Source: Sulfopaludibacter sp963815475 (GTDB taxonomy: Bacteria > Acidobacteriota > Terriglobia > Bryobacterales > Bryobacteraceae). From it: a stretch of DNA of 64,000 nucleotides. Below are positions 50,830 through 58,986 of the stretch, one piece after another. The stretch lies in NCBI GenBank assembly GCA_963815475.1, contig CAWFHD010000003.1, forward strand, positions 7,440,001-7,504,000, in the 5' to 3' direction. Position numbers and translations under genes: made by a program. Under the pieces are notes generated by a model, which saw only the letters and a list, made by a program, of their open reading frames with translations, was not told the DNA's origin and ran no database searches. Positions within the stretch are counted from its first letter, which is position 1, and each line of letters begins with the position of its first letter.

Positions 50830-51299
50830 TCCACTTTGGCCCTCAGGTTGGCCACTCCGGCGGCGACGCGCGTGTCCACCACGTCGAAGGCGATGGCGTC
50901 GTCAAGCCAATCGTGGCTGGTGCCGTCGGCATTTTGCGTGGCCACCGTCAAGGTGTACTGCTGCGGGGTGAGCCATGCTTCCAAGCGGAAATCCACCACC
51001 AGATCATCGCCGGCCTGGAAGCTACCGAGTTCGGTCTGCTCGATGCGAGTGTTGGTGCCGTAGACGTCCATGCCGATGCGCGTGCGAATCAGAATACCCA
51101 CCATGGGGTCGGACACCGCGGCATGGAAGCGCGCGCGGACCCGCACCGTGACCGGCTCACCGCTCGCGATAGATTCGGCGGTCTCGCCATGTTCGTTCAG
51201 AATCTCGACGCCCCGGATTTCGCTGGCGCCATCGCCGTGGCGATAGCTGGAGCGGATGCGCTCTTCCCTCTGCCCCTTGGTTTGCTGGCGCTCCAGCAC
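50811..51299 (-). CDS. Wzt-like ABC ATPase, C-terminal carbohydrate-binding part (frameshifted)
   Basis: The frame reads the C-terminal beta-sandwich of Wzt-type export ATPases (ASEIRGVEILNEHGETAESI, EPVTVRVRARFHAAVSDPMV, then GILIRTRIGMDVYGTNTRIE). Homology starts earlier than ATG 51297-51299, with HEGAPKDVINRYIGLVLERQ from about 51350, which directly continues the upstream frame after a one-base shift. In Wzt this domain recognises the end of the O-antigen chain before export. It is probably not translated alone. Confidence 0.7.
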   Translation of the reverse strand: MLERQQTKGQREERIRSSYRHGDGASEIRGVEILNEHGETAESIASGEPVTVRVRARFHAAVSDPMVGILIRTRIGMDVYGTNTRIEQTELGSFQAGDDLVVDFRLEAWLTPQQYTLTVATQNADGTSHDWLDDAIAFDVVDTRVAAGVANLRAKVEWRVSR

Positions 51300-52008
51300 C
51301 AGTCCGATGTAGCGATTGATGACGTCTTTGGGGGCGCCTTCGTGCTTCGATGCGGCCGTTGAGCAGGAGGATGGCGCGGTCGGAAAACTGCTTCACCAGG
51401 CCGAGATCGTGCGACACGAAGAGCACGGTGATTTTGCGCTCGCGCAGTTCCTGAAATTTGCGCACGCAGCGATTGGCGAAGACGGCATCGCCGACGGCGA
51501 GGGCCTCGTCGACGATGAGAATTTCGGGGTCGACGTGGATGGCGGTGGAGAAGGCCAGGCGCACGTACATGCCGCTCGAGTATTCTTTCACCGGCCGCTC
51601 GATGAACTCGCCGATTTCGGCGAAGGCTTCGATGGAAGGCATCGCCTTATCGATCTCACCGCGGCTGAGGCCCATGATCTCGCCGTTGAGGTAGACATTT
51701 TCGCGGCCGCTGAATTCGGGATTGAAGCCGGCTCCTAATTCGAGCAGGGCGGCGATGCGGCCGCGCGTCACCACGCGTCCCGTGGTGGGCTGCAGAATCC
51801 CGCTGACAATCTGCAGCAGGGTGCTCTTGCCGCAGCCGTTCGGGCCTACCAGGCTGAGCGTTTCGCCCTTCTCCACGGTGAAATCGATATCGCGGAGAGC
51901 CCAGAAATCGGTGTGGCGCGGGCCGGAGCCGGGCAGCATTTCGCGCAGGCGGTCAGACGGCTGGCGGTACAAACGATACAGCTTGGAAACGTTTTGAACA
52001 AGGACCAA
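51157..52008 (-). CDS. Polysaccharide-export ABC transporter ATPase (Wzt/TagH-like), N-terminal part, frameshifted
   Basis: The first 220 residues are a complete nucleotide-binding domain: Walker A GPNGCGKST, Q-loop region LELGAGFNPEFSGRENVYLN, signature KEYSSGMYVRL, Walker B ILIVDEALAVGD and H-loop LFVSHDLGLV. After NGRIEA the frame changes to Arg-rich nonsense and ends at 51157, while the true continuation is one base out of phase. Joined, the gene would be about 400 codons spanning 50811-52008. No export permease (Wzm-like) lies beside it. Confidence 0.78.
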   Translation of the reverse strand: MVLVQNVSKLYRLYRQPSDRLREMLPGSGPRHTDFWALRDIDFTVEKGETLSLVGPNGCGKSTLLQIVSGILQPTTGRVVTRGRIAALLELGAGFNPEFSGRENVYLNGEIMGLSRGEIDKAMPSIEAFAEIGEFIERPVKEYSSGMYVRLAFSTAIHVDPEILIVDEALAVGDAVFANRCVRKFQELRERKITVLFVSHDLGLVKQFSDRAILLLNGRIEARRRPQRRHQSLHRTGAGAPANQGAEGRAHPLQLSPRRWRQRNPGRRDSERTWRDRRIYRER

Positions 52009-52043
52009 CTTCGATGGTAGCGCAGGCCGCCGCGCGGACCGCG

Positions 52044-52550
52044 CTATTGGTAATGAATCGTGATCCTGGAACCCCCGTTGCCTGCGCCGGTAAAGACGGT
52101 GTTCGAGCCTTTCACCACGGTGATGGCGCCCATTTTATTGTGATCGTCGTTATGCGCCATTTGATTGTCCGAATTCCCGCGATGGAAGTCCGACCCGAAA
52201 TTGGTGGCGACCTGCAGGCCCTTACCGTTGTTCCCCGTGGTTACGGTGATGGCGGTGTTGCCGTATTGAGCGGTGACCGTACACTTTTCGCCGGCGAAGG
52301 AAATCGTCCGGCTGACGCCTTTCACCGTCAGATCCACCGAGGTGACAGTCTTGTTGACGTGGGGATGGCGGCGCGTCCCGCTGCCGCCGCCGGCGTATTG
52401 CGACCACGGCACGCCTTGCGATTCGATAGTGAGCGAACCATCGGCGATGACGATGGGAGTGTCGGAACCCTGGGCCCAGGAGAGGCCTGCAATGAACAAC
52501 GACGCCAGCGCGAGCAGGGCACAGAGCAGTGAGGTGCGTGTCAGTTTCAT
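52044..52550 (-). CDS. Exported protein of unknown function
   Basis: A 168-residue protein with a clear signal peptide (about 1-26, ending SWAQ). The mature part is beta-rich with many His, Asn and Gly (NFGSDFHRGNSDNQMAHND, then DHNKMGAITVVKGSNTVFTG) and one Cys. It may bind metal, but no family is recognised. Its start lies two bases before the stop of the Ser/Thr kinase gene on the same strand, so it is probably cotranscribed with it. Confidence 0.7.
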   Translation of the reverse strand: MKLTRTSLLCALLALASLFIAGLSWAQGSDTPIVIADGSLTIESQGVPWSQYAGGGSGTRRHPHVNKTVTSVDLTVKGVSRTISFAGEKCTVTAQYGNTAITVTTGNNGKGLQVATNFGSDFHRGNSDNQMAHNDDHNKMGAITVVKGSNTVFTGAGNGGSRITIHYQ

Positions 52551-52552
52551 GA

Positions 52553-55528
52553 TCAGTTTCTCCCTAACAGTTTTTGCAGTTGCGCGCGATCGAACTGGAT
52601 ATCAGGCCGGCGGGCGTAACTTGCGTAGTTCTCAGCGTCCCACTTTTGTTGCAGTTGCGCAAATGCGTCGGCGGCCTTTTGTGCGTCCTGGCGCGAGTTG
52701 GAGAGGCGCGCCACTGCCAGAAGGCAATGCCACTGCCGCTCCAGATTCTCCGCCTTTTCGAAGAATTGCGCCGCGGCCCGGGCATAGCTGCTGGCTTCCC
52801 CGGGATACGAGTGCGGCGCCAGTGCGTCGGCCTTGGCCAGCCCTCTTTCGGCGATGAGCCGCGGATTCGTGATCTTGGCGGCGTCCACCTGTGCCATCAC
52901 TTCATCCGCCTCTTTACGCGCGCCCGAGCCCAACAGGGCGCGGCTCAGCGCCAGCTTCAGCTCGGCAATTCGATCGTTATTATTGAATCCGCCTTCGGCC
53001 AGAATCTTGCGGTACAGTGCCGCGGATGGCGCGAACTGTCGCCGGCTGAGCAGCGTATCGGCGCGAATTTGATTCGCCTCGGCGGCCACTACGGCTGAGG
53101 CCTTGCTGCCGATGCGATCCAGGGACTGCTCCGCTTCCGCGTACCGGCCCAGGCGCCAATAAACTCCCGCCAGGTCCATGAGACTGTACTGCGTGTTGAT
53201 TTCCGCGCCGGCGTGGCCGGACGCGTCGAACTCTTCACGGTAGCTGGCCAACGCCTCGGGCCAGCGTCCCTGCGCCATCAATACGCTGCCGATTCCCTGC
53301 GCCGCCTGTGCCATTTGCGTCTGCAGCCCGAACTGGCGGGAGACATCCAACTGTTGGCGGAAGGAGTCCAGTGCGCCGGGGTAATCGCCCTTCTGCCGTT
53401 GGGTGCGCGCGATCAAGGTCAGGGCCTGAATGGACTCGGTGGGCGACGAGTGCTTCTCATACCAGGTGAGGGCCTGCCGGACCAATTGCATCCCAGTGTC
53501 GAGTTCCCCGGCTTGCACTTCCAGGCTGCCCAGCGAGAGCAGCGCGCGAGCTTCGGGCCGCTCGGCATGGTAGCGGCGGGCGATTTCCAGGCTTTGCGAA
53601 AAATGCCTGCGCGCCGGTTCCAGTTCCCCTTTCAGGAAGTAAGTGTTGCCCAGATCGATCAGCCCGCGCATGGTGAGGGTTTCGAGGCCGTTGGTACGGG
53701 CCAGATCGATGGCGCGGCTGGCGTCTGCCTCCGCCTGCGACATGTTGTTCTGGTGCTGGTCCACAAAGCTCAGCTGAATAAGCGCCAGGATTTCCTGAGA
53801 AACACTGCCGATGTGCTGCGACATCTCGATGGCCTGACTGAGCAGGGCCCGAGCCTCCACCGGCTTTCCCACGCGATTGGCCAACATGCCGGTTTGGTAT
53901 TGCACTTCGGCCATGCCCTCGAAATTGGAGAGCCCGCGATAAATCGATTCCGAATCGCGAAACGCCTGCGTGGCGCGGGTCTGATCGAGCTGCCGCGAAT
54001 ACTGCGCTCCCAGACGCAATTGCACGGCTGGATTCTGCGGCTGTCGTTTCACTGCTTCCCGGTAGGCCGCCAGTGCGCTCTTAGGGTCGGCCTTGCGCTC
54101 ATAAGCGCGACCCAGGTCGAGCCACGCATTGGCCTTCTCGGCATCGGGCACGCGGTCCACAATGTCGCGATACTTCTGTATGGCGGATGCCAGGTCGCCC
54201 GTCAGAGTAGCGCCGATAGCCTGTTCGTAATCCTGCTCGTCGCGGGTCAGGCGCGGCTTCGACCCGGGGGGAACGGCGCGCAGCATCTCCTCCTTGGCCT
54301 TGTCGCCATACTCGAGTTCCAGCCATGCTTCCGCCAGGCGCGCGTGCGCCATCGAGAAGTTGCCATCGAGTGCCACCGCACGCTGCAGCGCCTGGCTGGC
54401 TTTGTAATAGGTGCCGTCGCGCAGAGCGCTGACGCCTTCCTGATACCAGCGAACCGCCGCCGGCGCGGGCTTGTAAGTGCCGCCGGGCAGAAACGTCCAG
54501 AGCGCGCCGGCCGCCACAGCCACCAGCAACACCGCCGCACCCAGCCGCGACCTGTTCAGAGGGGTCAGGGTAGTGAGGGTCCGCGAGAGCATGGCGCCGA
54601 ACGAGGTCATAGTCAGCGGAGTGGCGCCCGCGGTGGCTGACGGCAGCACCAGGGTCTCCTGGGTCTCCGCGGCCACCAGAGTGGATTGGAACGTTCGCAG
54701 ATCGATGAGTAGTTCGTCTGCCGACTGGTACCGCACGGCGCGATCCTTGGCCAACAACTTCAGGACAATGGCGTCGATGCGCGGCGGCACTCGTGGATTG
54801 CGGCGCGAGGGAGGCGCCGGTTCCACGTGGAGAACGCTGGCAAGGACATCCACCTGATTCTTACCGGCGAACGGCGCGCGGCCCGTCAGGCACTCGTACA
54901 TTACGGAGCCGAGCGCAAAGATATCGCTGGGTGGGCCTAGGGGTTCGTCGCGCACCTGCTCGGGGGACATATAGGCGGGCGTACCGAGCACCTGGCCCTC
55001 GATGGTGTCCGATGTCAGCATGGGAGCGTCGCCGCTGCCCGATTCCAGAGCGGGAGATTCAATCTGCTTGGCCAGCCCGAAATCCAACACCTTCACTTCG
55101 CCGGTTTCACCCACCACGATGTTGGCGGGTTTAATGTCGCGATGGAGGACGCCGTGACGATGAGCATCCGCCAGCGCTTCGGCAACCCCCATGATGACGC
55201 TGACCACGCGTTCGATGCTGAGGCCATCGCGGCGAATGAGGCGATGGAGGTCAACGCCTGTCACCAGTTCCATCACGATGAAAGGCTGGCCTTCGGCGGT
55301 CTCGCCGTAATCGTAGATGCCGGCGATGTTGGGATGGTTCAAGGCAGAAGCGGCGCGCGCTTCGCGCAGGAAGCGGGCGCGGAACTGAGTGTTTTCCGGG
55401 TTGGCCGTGAGGAACTTGACGGCGACGCGCCGCGACAGGTGGGTATCTTCGGCGAGGTAGACGGCGCCGAAACCGCCCTGGCCCAGGTCGCTCAGGATGC
55501 GGTAATGCGATACGGTCCGGCCAATCAT
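52553..55528 (-). CDS. Ser/Thr protein kinase with C-terminal TPR repeats
   Basis: A 991-residue transmembrane kinase. The kinase domain (about 9-275) is complete: G-loop GQGGFGAVYLAED, VAVK with K38, HRDIKPANIVV catalytic loop, DFGLAK and the TPAYMSPEQ activation end. After a linker comes one transmembrane helix (about 329-347) and then about ten TPR-like helical pairs to the end (ALLSQAIEMSQHIGSVSQ, MSQAEADASRAIDLARTNGL). The TPRs would be outside the cytoplasm and may sense envelope components. Its start overlaps the downstream end of the PLP enzyme gene (ATGA), so they share an mRNA. Confidence 0.92.
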   Translation of the reverse strand: MIGRTVSHYRILSDLGQGGFGAVYLAEDTHLSRRVAVKFLTANPENTQFRARFLREARAASALNHPNIAGIYDYGETAEGQPFIVMELVTGVDLHRLIRRDGLSIERVVSVIMGVAEALADAHRHGVLHRDIKPANIVVGETGEVKVLDFGLAKQIESPALESGSGDAPMLTSDTIEGQVLGTPAYMSPEQVRDEPLGPPSDIFALGSVMYECLTGRAPFAGKNQVDVLASVLHVEPAPPSRRNPRVPPRIDAIVLKLLAKDRAVRYQSADELLIDLRTFQSTLVAAETQETLVLPSATAGATPLTMTSFGAMLSRTLTTLTPLNRSRLGAAVLLVAVAAGALWTFLPGGTYKPAPAAVRWYQEGVSALRDGTYYKASQALQRAVALDGNFSMAHARLAEAWLELEYGDKAKEEMLRAVPPGSKPRLTRDEQDYEQAIGATLTGDLASAIQKYRDIVDRVPDAEKANAWLDLGRAYERKADPKSALAAYREAVKRQPQNPAVQLRLGAQYSRQLDQTRATQAFRDSESIYRGLSNFEGMAEVQYQTGMLANRVGKPVEARALLSQAIEMSQHIGSVSQEILALIQLSFVDQHQNNMSQAEADASRAIDLARTNGLETLTMRGLIDLGNTYFLKGELEPARRHFSQSLEIARRYHAERPEARALLSLGSLEVQAGELDTGMQLVRQALTWYEKHSSPTESIQALTLIARTQRQKGDYPGALDSFRQQLDVSRQFGLQTQMAQAAQGIGSVLMAQGRWPEALASYREEFDASGHAGAEINTQYSLMDLAGVYWRLGRYAEAEQSLDRIGSKASAVVAAEANQIRADTLLSRRQFAPSAALYRKILAEGGFNNNDRIAELKLALSRALLGSGARKEADEVMAQVDAAKITNPRLIAERGLAKADALAPHSYPGEASSYARAAAQFFEKAENLERQWHCLLAVARLSNSRQDAQKAADAFAQLQQKWDAENYASYARRPDIQFDRAQLQKLLGRN

Positions 55529-56469
55529 GGCTGCTGTCCGGTCAGCTCGGAAAACTTGTCGAGGTCGATGTTGCCTCCCGAGACGATGGCGACCACTTTG
55601 CCCGAACCCGCACGCCCGGAGAGGGCAGCGGCCACGGCGCAGGCGGAGGCGCCTTCCGCAATCACGCGATTTCGCTCCGCCACCAGTTTCATGGCGGCGG
55701 CGGCTTCGGCCAGTGTGACTACGAGCGAGCCGTCCAGCAGTTTGCGGGCATGCGCGAACATGCTGGCGAACACCATCTTACTGCCGATGCCATCCACAAA
55801 CGAGGGTGTGTAATCCACGGTACGGGGCTCACCCGCGGTAAGCGAGGCGGCGAGCGGAGCGGCAGTCTCCACCTCGGCGGCATAGATCTTCACGTGCGGC
55901 GCCTTGGCGCGCAGCACCGCGGCGATGCCGCAGGCAAGGCCGCCGCCGCCCCACGGAATTACTACCGCGTCGAGATCTGGAAGATCTTCCAGCAACTCCA
56001 GCGCGATGGTGCCGTTGCCTGCCATCACGTCGAGGTCGTCAAAGGCGTGAATGAAAGTGGCGTCAACTCCGGGGTAGGAGCGCGTTTCAAAGGTGCGCCA
56101 CCACTCGGTGAACGGCACCTGAATGACACGGCCACCCATGCGTGTCACTGCACGGATCTTGGTTTGGGGCGCGGTATCGGGCGCTACGATGGTGGCGGGC
56201 ACACCTTCGCGCCGTGCGCAGAAAGCTACGCCTTGCGCCATGTTGCCGGCCGAAGCGGTGAGCAGTCCACGCTCCAGCCGCTCTCGCGGAGTGCGCGCTA
56301 CCACATTTGCAGCGCCACGAAGTTTGAACGAACCGATGGGCTGCAGGTTTTCGAGTTTGAGGTGAACAGAAGCAGGCGCATCCGCATTGCAGGCTACCAG
56401 GGGAGTGCGCATGGCGATCCCGGAGATGGCGCGGCGCGCCTCCTCTACGGCTGCAAGCGTGATGGGCAT
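55525..56469 (-). CDS. PLP-dependent threonine dehydratase / serine racemase-like enzyme
   Basis: A 314-residue fold-type II PLP enzyme. The PLP lysine is K49 in PIGSFKLRGAANV; the ring-stacking Asn is in ASAGNMAQG; the phosphate loop is VVIPWGGGGLACG; the C-terminal Ser/Asn region is VVAIVSGGNIDLDKF. Related enzymes deaminate threonine or serine, or racemise serine. There is no C-terminal ACT-like regulatory domain, so it is of the short catabolic or racemase type. It precedes the kinase gene with a four-base overlap. RidA at 43089 is the sort of protein that would clear its enamine products. Confidence 0.88.
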   Translation of the reverse strand: MPITLAAVEEARRAISGIAMRTPLVACNADAPASVHLKLENLQPIGSFKLRGAANVVARTPRERLERGLLTASAGNMAQGVAFCARREGVPATIVAPDTAPQTKIRAVTRMGGRVIQVPFTEWWRTFETRSYPGVDATFIHAFDDLDVMAGNGTIALELLEDLPDLDAVVIPWGGGGLACGIAAVLRAKAPHVKIYAAEVETAAPLAASLTAGEPRTVDYTPSFVDGIGSKMVFASMFAHARKLLDGSLVVTLAEAAAAMKLVAERNRVIAEGASACAVAAALSGRAGSGKVVAIVSGGNIDLDKFSELTGQQP

Positions 56470-56655
56470 CTCCCTATTCTAGACGCTTGGGGATGAGGCA
56501 GGCCGCGGCGGATCATCCTGCATAAATCGAGCCGCAAGAGAGTACGGAGAGCTCCCTTGCGGCTCATTGCCGGGGGGATCGGCAAGCCGGCCGAAGAGCA
56601 GGGCCGGCATCACTGGAGTGGAGTGTGAGTTAGAGACTAACGACTAAATACCTTC

Positions 56656-57108
56656 TTAACGGATCTCCTTGACGACGACGACGTCGCCAGTAGGCGTTCC
56701 CACTACACGGACGCGGACCGGCTTGCGTCCTTCCATGTAATTGCGCCAGTCTTTGTTCGTCTTGAACATTTCCACTACGCGGGTGTTGCCGGCATCATCC
56801 AAGCGCATCACACGGCCATCGCTGGTGAGCAAGCCGAAAGACGTGGTGGTGGTGGTCACCGGACAATCGGTGGTCACGCGGGTAGTCTCGGTTGTTTTGC
56901 TTCCGGTATCGTCAGAGTCGGTTTCCTTGTGGCGGCTGTGTGTGGATACACAGCTCGAATCCACGAGTGTTCCATTGAGATTGACCATGGCCGCTTCTTG
57001 TGGGCCGCTACTACTAACCGTAGTGGTCTTAGTCTCGGTGGTTTGAGTGGTTTGGGCTCCGAGGCAAGCGATGAAGACCGACATAATAGCTACTGAGGCA
57101 AGTTTCAT
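56656..57108 (-). CDS. Exported Thr-rich protein of unknown function
   Basis: A 150-residue protein. ATG 57108 is chosen because GGAGG precedes it and a signal peptide follows; the earlier in-frame ATG has neither. The mature part is strikingly rich in Thr (QTTQTTETKTTTVSSSG and PVTTTTTSFG), with two Cys (SSCVSTHSRHKE and TTDCPVTTT) and a beta-rich C-terminus ending in VVGTPTGDVVVVKEIR. The region 56470-56655 upstream of its stop holds only repeat fragments. It could be a small secreted or surface protein; no family is recognised. Confidence 0.7.
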   Translation of the reverse strand: MKLASVAIMSVFIACLGAQTTQTTETKTTTVSSSGPQEAAMVNLNGTLVDSSCVSTHSRHKETDSDDTGSKTTETTRVTTDCPVTTTTTSFGLLTSDGRVMRLDDAGNTRVVEMFKTNKDWRNYMEGRKPVRVRVVGTPTGDVVVVKEIR

Positions 57109-57296
57109 ATCTGTTCCTCCCGATTTACATTCCAAACTACGCAGGTGAAATAAGCACACCGCGGACCAATGGCTGGGTCAGAACACGAGCAAGGTACTCT
57201 GTCTCCCGGTTAGGGCCGGATTCGGTGAGGTCCGTGTGGCGTGACACCAGCCGGTACTCCAGCTTTTACACGGTGTGAGATAGAGTCCTGCCAGTT

Positions 57297-58577
57297 ATGA
57301 TGTTGTTCATGCCCACACTGGTTTCGCTCGCTTTTGTGGCGTTAGTCGCCGCTCAATCGCAAACTCCACCGGTCCGGCCCATCGTGGTGCATGCCGCGCG
57401 GTTGCTGGATGTGGAAAGTGGGCGGATGCTCACTCCCGGCGAGGTGCTGGTACAGGGCGAGCGCATTGTGGAAGTGGGTTCGACGGTGGCGCATCCCGCG
57501 GGCGCAGAGACCATCGACCTGGGCGATCGGACTTTGATGCCTGGACTGATCGACGCGCACATCCACCTCTTCCTGCACCCTGGCGCGGAGGATCTGCAAA
57601 CCGTGGAGGAATCAGTGCCACAGCGGACGCTGATTGCGGTGCTAGCCGCGCGCGACGACCTAATGGCCGGGTTCACAGCCGAGCGCGATATGGGCACTGA
57701 GGGGGCGGGTTCGGCCGACACGGCGGTGCGCAACGCCATTGACCAGGGTCTGTTTCCCGGTCCGCGGCTGCGCATCAGCGGCAACGCTATCGACATTCTG
57801 GGCGGACACGAAGATGCCAATCGATTCAATCCCGAGCAGCGCGTGCTTTCGAACGCCACCCGCGCTAACAGTGCGGACGAACTAGTGGCGGCCATCCGGC
57901 AGCAGTATAAGGAAGGCGCAGATTTCACCAAGATCTACGAGACCGGCGCGGACAGTATTCACGACGGCCGCTTCACTACGCCCTATCAATACACCGAAGC
58001 GGAGTTGATGGCTGCGGTTCGGGAGGCCGCACGGGTGGGTAAACGGATCGCGGTCCACGCTACCGGAGAGCCGGGCACGCTCTACGCCGCGCGGGCCGGA
58101 GTAGTGTCGATCGATCATGCCGACCAACTCAGTGACGAGTCCATGCGAATCATGCGCGAAAAGCAGATCTTCGCCGTTCCGACATTCGCGATTTCAGAAT
58201 TCTTCCGCGATCGGGCTCCCACTCAGGCGCAGGCGGACCTGGAGAAACAACTGCTGGTCTATCACGCCGCGGAGTTCAAGAAACAATTGACGGCGGGAGT
58301 GCCGATGGCGATGGGGTCGGACGTGGGGCCATTCCAACACGGCACCCAGGCGCGCGAGTTTGTGCTGATGGTTCAGTACGGTATGACGCCGCTGGCCGCC
58401 ATCCAGGCGGGCACGTTGAACGGAGCGAAGGTGCTGGGATGGGACGGCCAGATCGGAGCCCTGAAAGCAGGGTTTTTCGCCGACCTGGTGGCGGTGCCAG
58501 GCGATCCTCTGAAGGATATCGCGGCATTGACCAAGGTGTCGTTCGTGATGAAGGGCGGCGTGGTCTATCGGAAGTAA
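57297..58577 (+). CDS. Exported amidohydrolase (imidazolonepropionase-like)
   Basis: A 426-residue metal-dependent amidohydrolase with a signal peptide (about 1-19). The binuclear metal site is spread over DAHIHLFLH (HxH), GADFTKIYETG (Lys for carboxylation), IAVHATGEPG (His), SIDHADQLS (His) and MGSDVGPFQHG (Asp). The C-terminus (LGWDGQIGALKAGFFADLVA) is the usual small beta domain. Related secreted enzymes hydrolyse dipeptides with Xaa-Pro or imidazolones; the substrate is not determined. Start ATG 57297, with a second ATG directly after it. Confidence 0.87.
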   Translation: MMLFMPTLVSLAFVALVAAQSQTPPVRPIVVHAARLLDVESGRMLTPGEVLVQGERIVEVGSTVAHPAGAETIDLGDRTLMPGLIDAHIHLFLHPGAEDLQTVEESVPQRTLIAVLAARDDLMAGFTAERDMGTEGAGSADTAVRNAIDQGLFPGPRLRISGNAIDILGGHEDANRFNPEQRVLSNATRANSADELVAAIRQQYKEGADFTKIYETGADSIHDGRFTTPYQYTEAELMAAVREAARVGKRIAVHATGEPGTLYAARAGVVSIDHADQLSDESMRIMREKQIFAVPTFAISEFFRDRAPTQAQADLEKQLLVYHAAEFKKQLTAGVPMAMGSDVGPFQHGTQAREFVLMVQYGMTPLAAIQAGTLNGAKVLGWDGQIGALKAGFFADLVAVPGDPLKDIAALTKVSFVMKGGVVYRK

Positions 58578-58585
58578 GTTTCCTC

Positions 58586-58614
58586 TTGACATCCCACAGG
58601 ACCTCTGGCAAACT
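58586..58614 (+). promoter_or_regulatory. Possible promoter of the PadR-permease operon
   Basis: A perfect TTGACA at 58586-58591 is followed after 17 bases by CAAACT at 58609-58614, which matches the -10 consensus at three of six positions. The PadR start GTG 58641 and its AGGAGGGG site follow about 27 bases later. PadR regulators usually repress their own promoter, but I could not find a clear operator palindrome. Confidence 0.35.
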
Positions 58615-58640
58615 CCTCTTAGTAACCCACAGGAGGGGCC

Positions 58641-58982
58641 GTGGCCGACGAGAAATCGGAGATTCTGCAGGGTACTCTGGACCTGATGGTGCTGCAGACG
58701 CTGGAGACTATGGGGCCTATGCATGGGTACGGAATCGCTCGCCGCATCGAGCAGGTCAGCGAGGAGGCTCTGCAGGTCAACCAGGGCACTATCTATTTGT
58801 GCCTGGTCCGGCTGGTGCAGAAACGCTGGATCGCCGCGGAGTGGGGCGAATCGGAGAATAAGCGCAAGGCCAAGTTCTACTCCATCACCAAGTCAGGGCG
58901 GCAGCAGCTCGCGCAGGAGACGCGAGATTGGGAGCGGGTGGCGGGCACCATCGGCCGCATGCTCCAGATGGGAAAGGGGTAA
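58641..58982 (+). CDS. PadR-family transcriptional regulator
   Basis: A 113-residue PadR protein: ILQGTLDLMVLQTLETMG and PMHGYGIARRIEQVSEEALQ form the winged helix, with VNQGTIYLCLVRLVQKRWIA the recognition and wing part, and a short C-terminal helix for dimers. GTG 58641 has AGGAGGGG before it. PadR proteins of this size commonly precede orphan MacB/FtsX-type permeases in Acidobacteriota and are thought to repress them. The permease start follows its stop codon by four bases. Confidence 0.92.
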   Translation: MADEKSEILQGTLDLMVLQTLETMGPMHGYGIARRIEQVSEEALQVNQGTIYLCLVRLVQKRWIAAEWGESENKRKAKFYSITKSGRQQLAQETRDWERVAGTIGRMLQMGKG

Positions 58983-58986
58983 CGCG

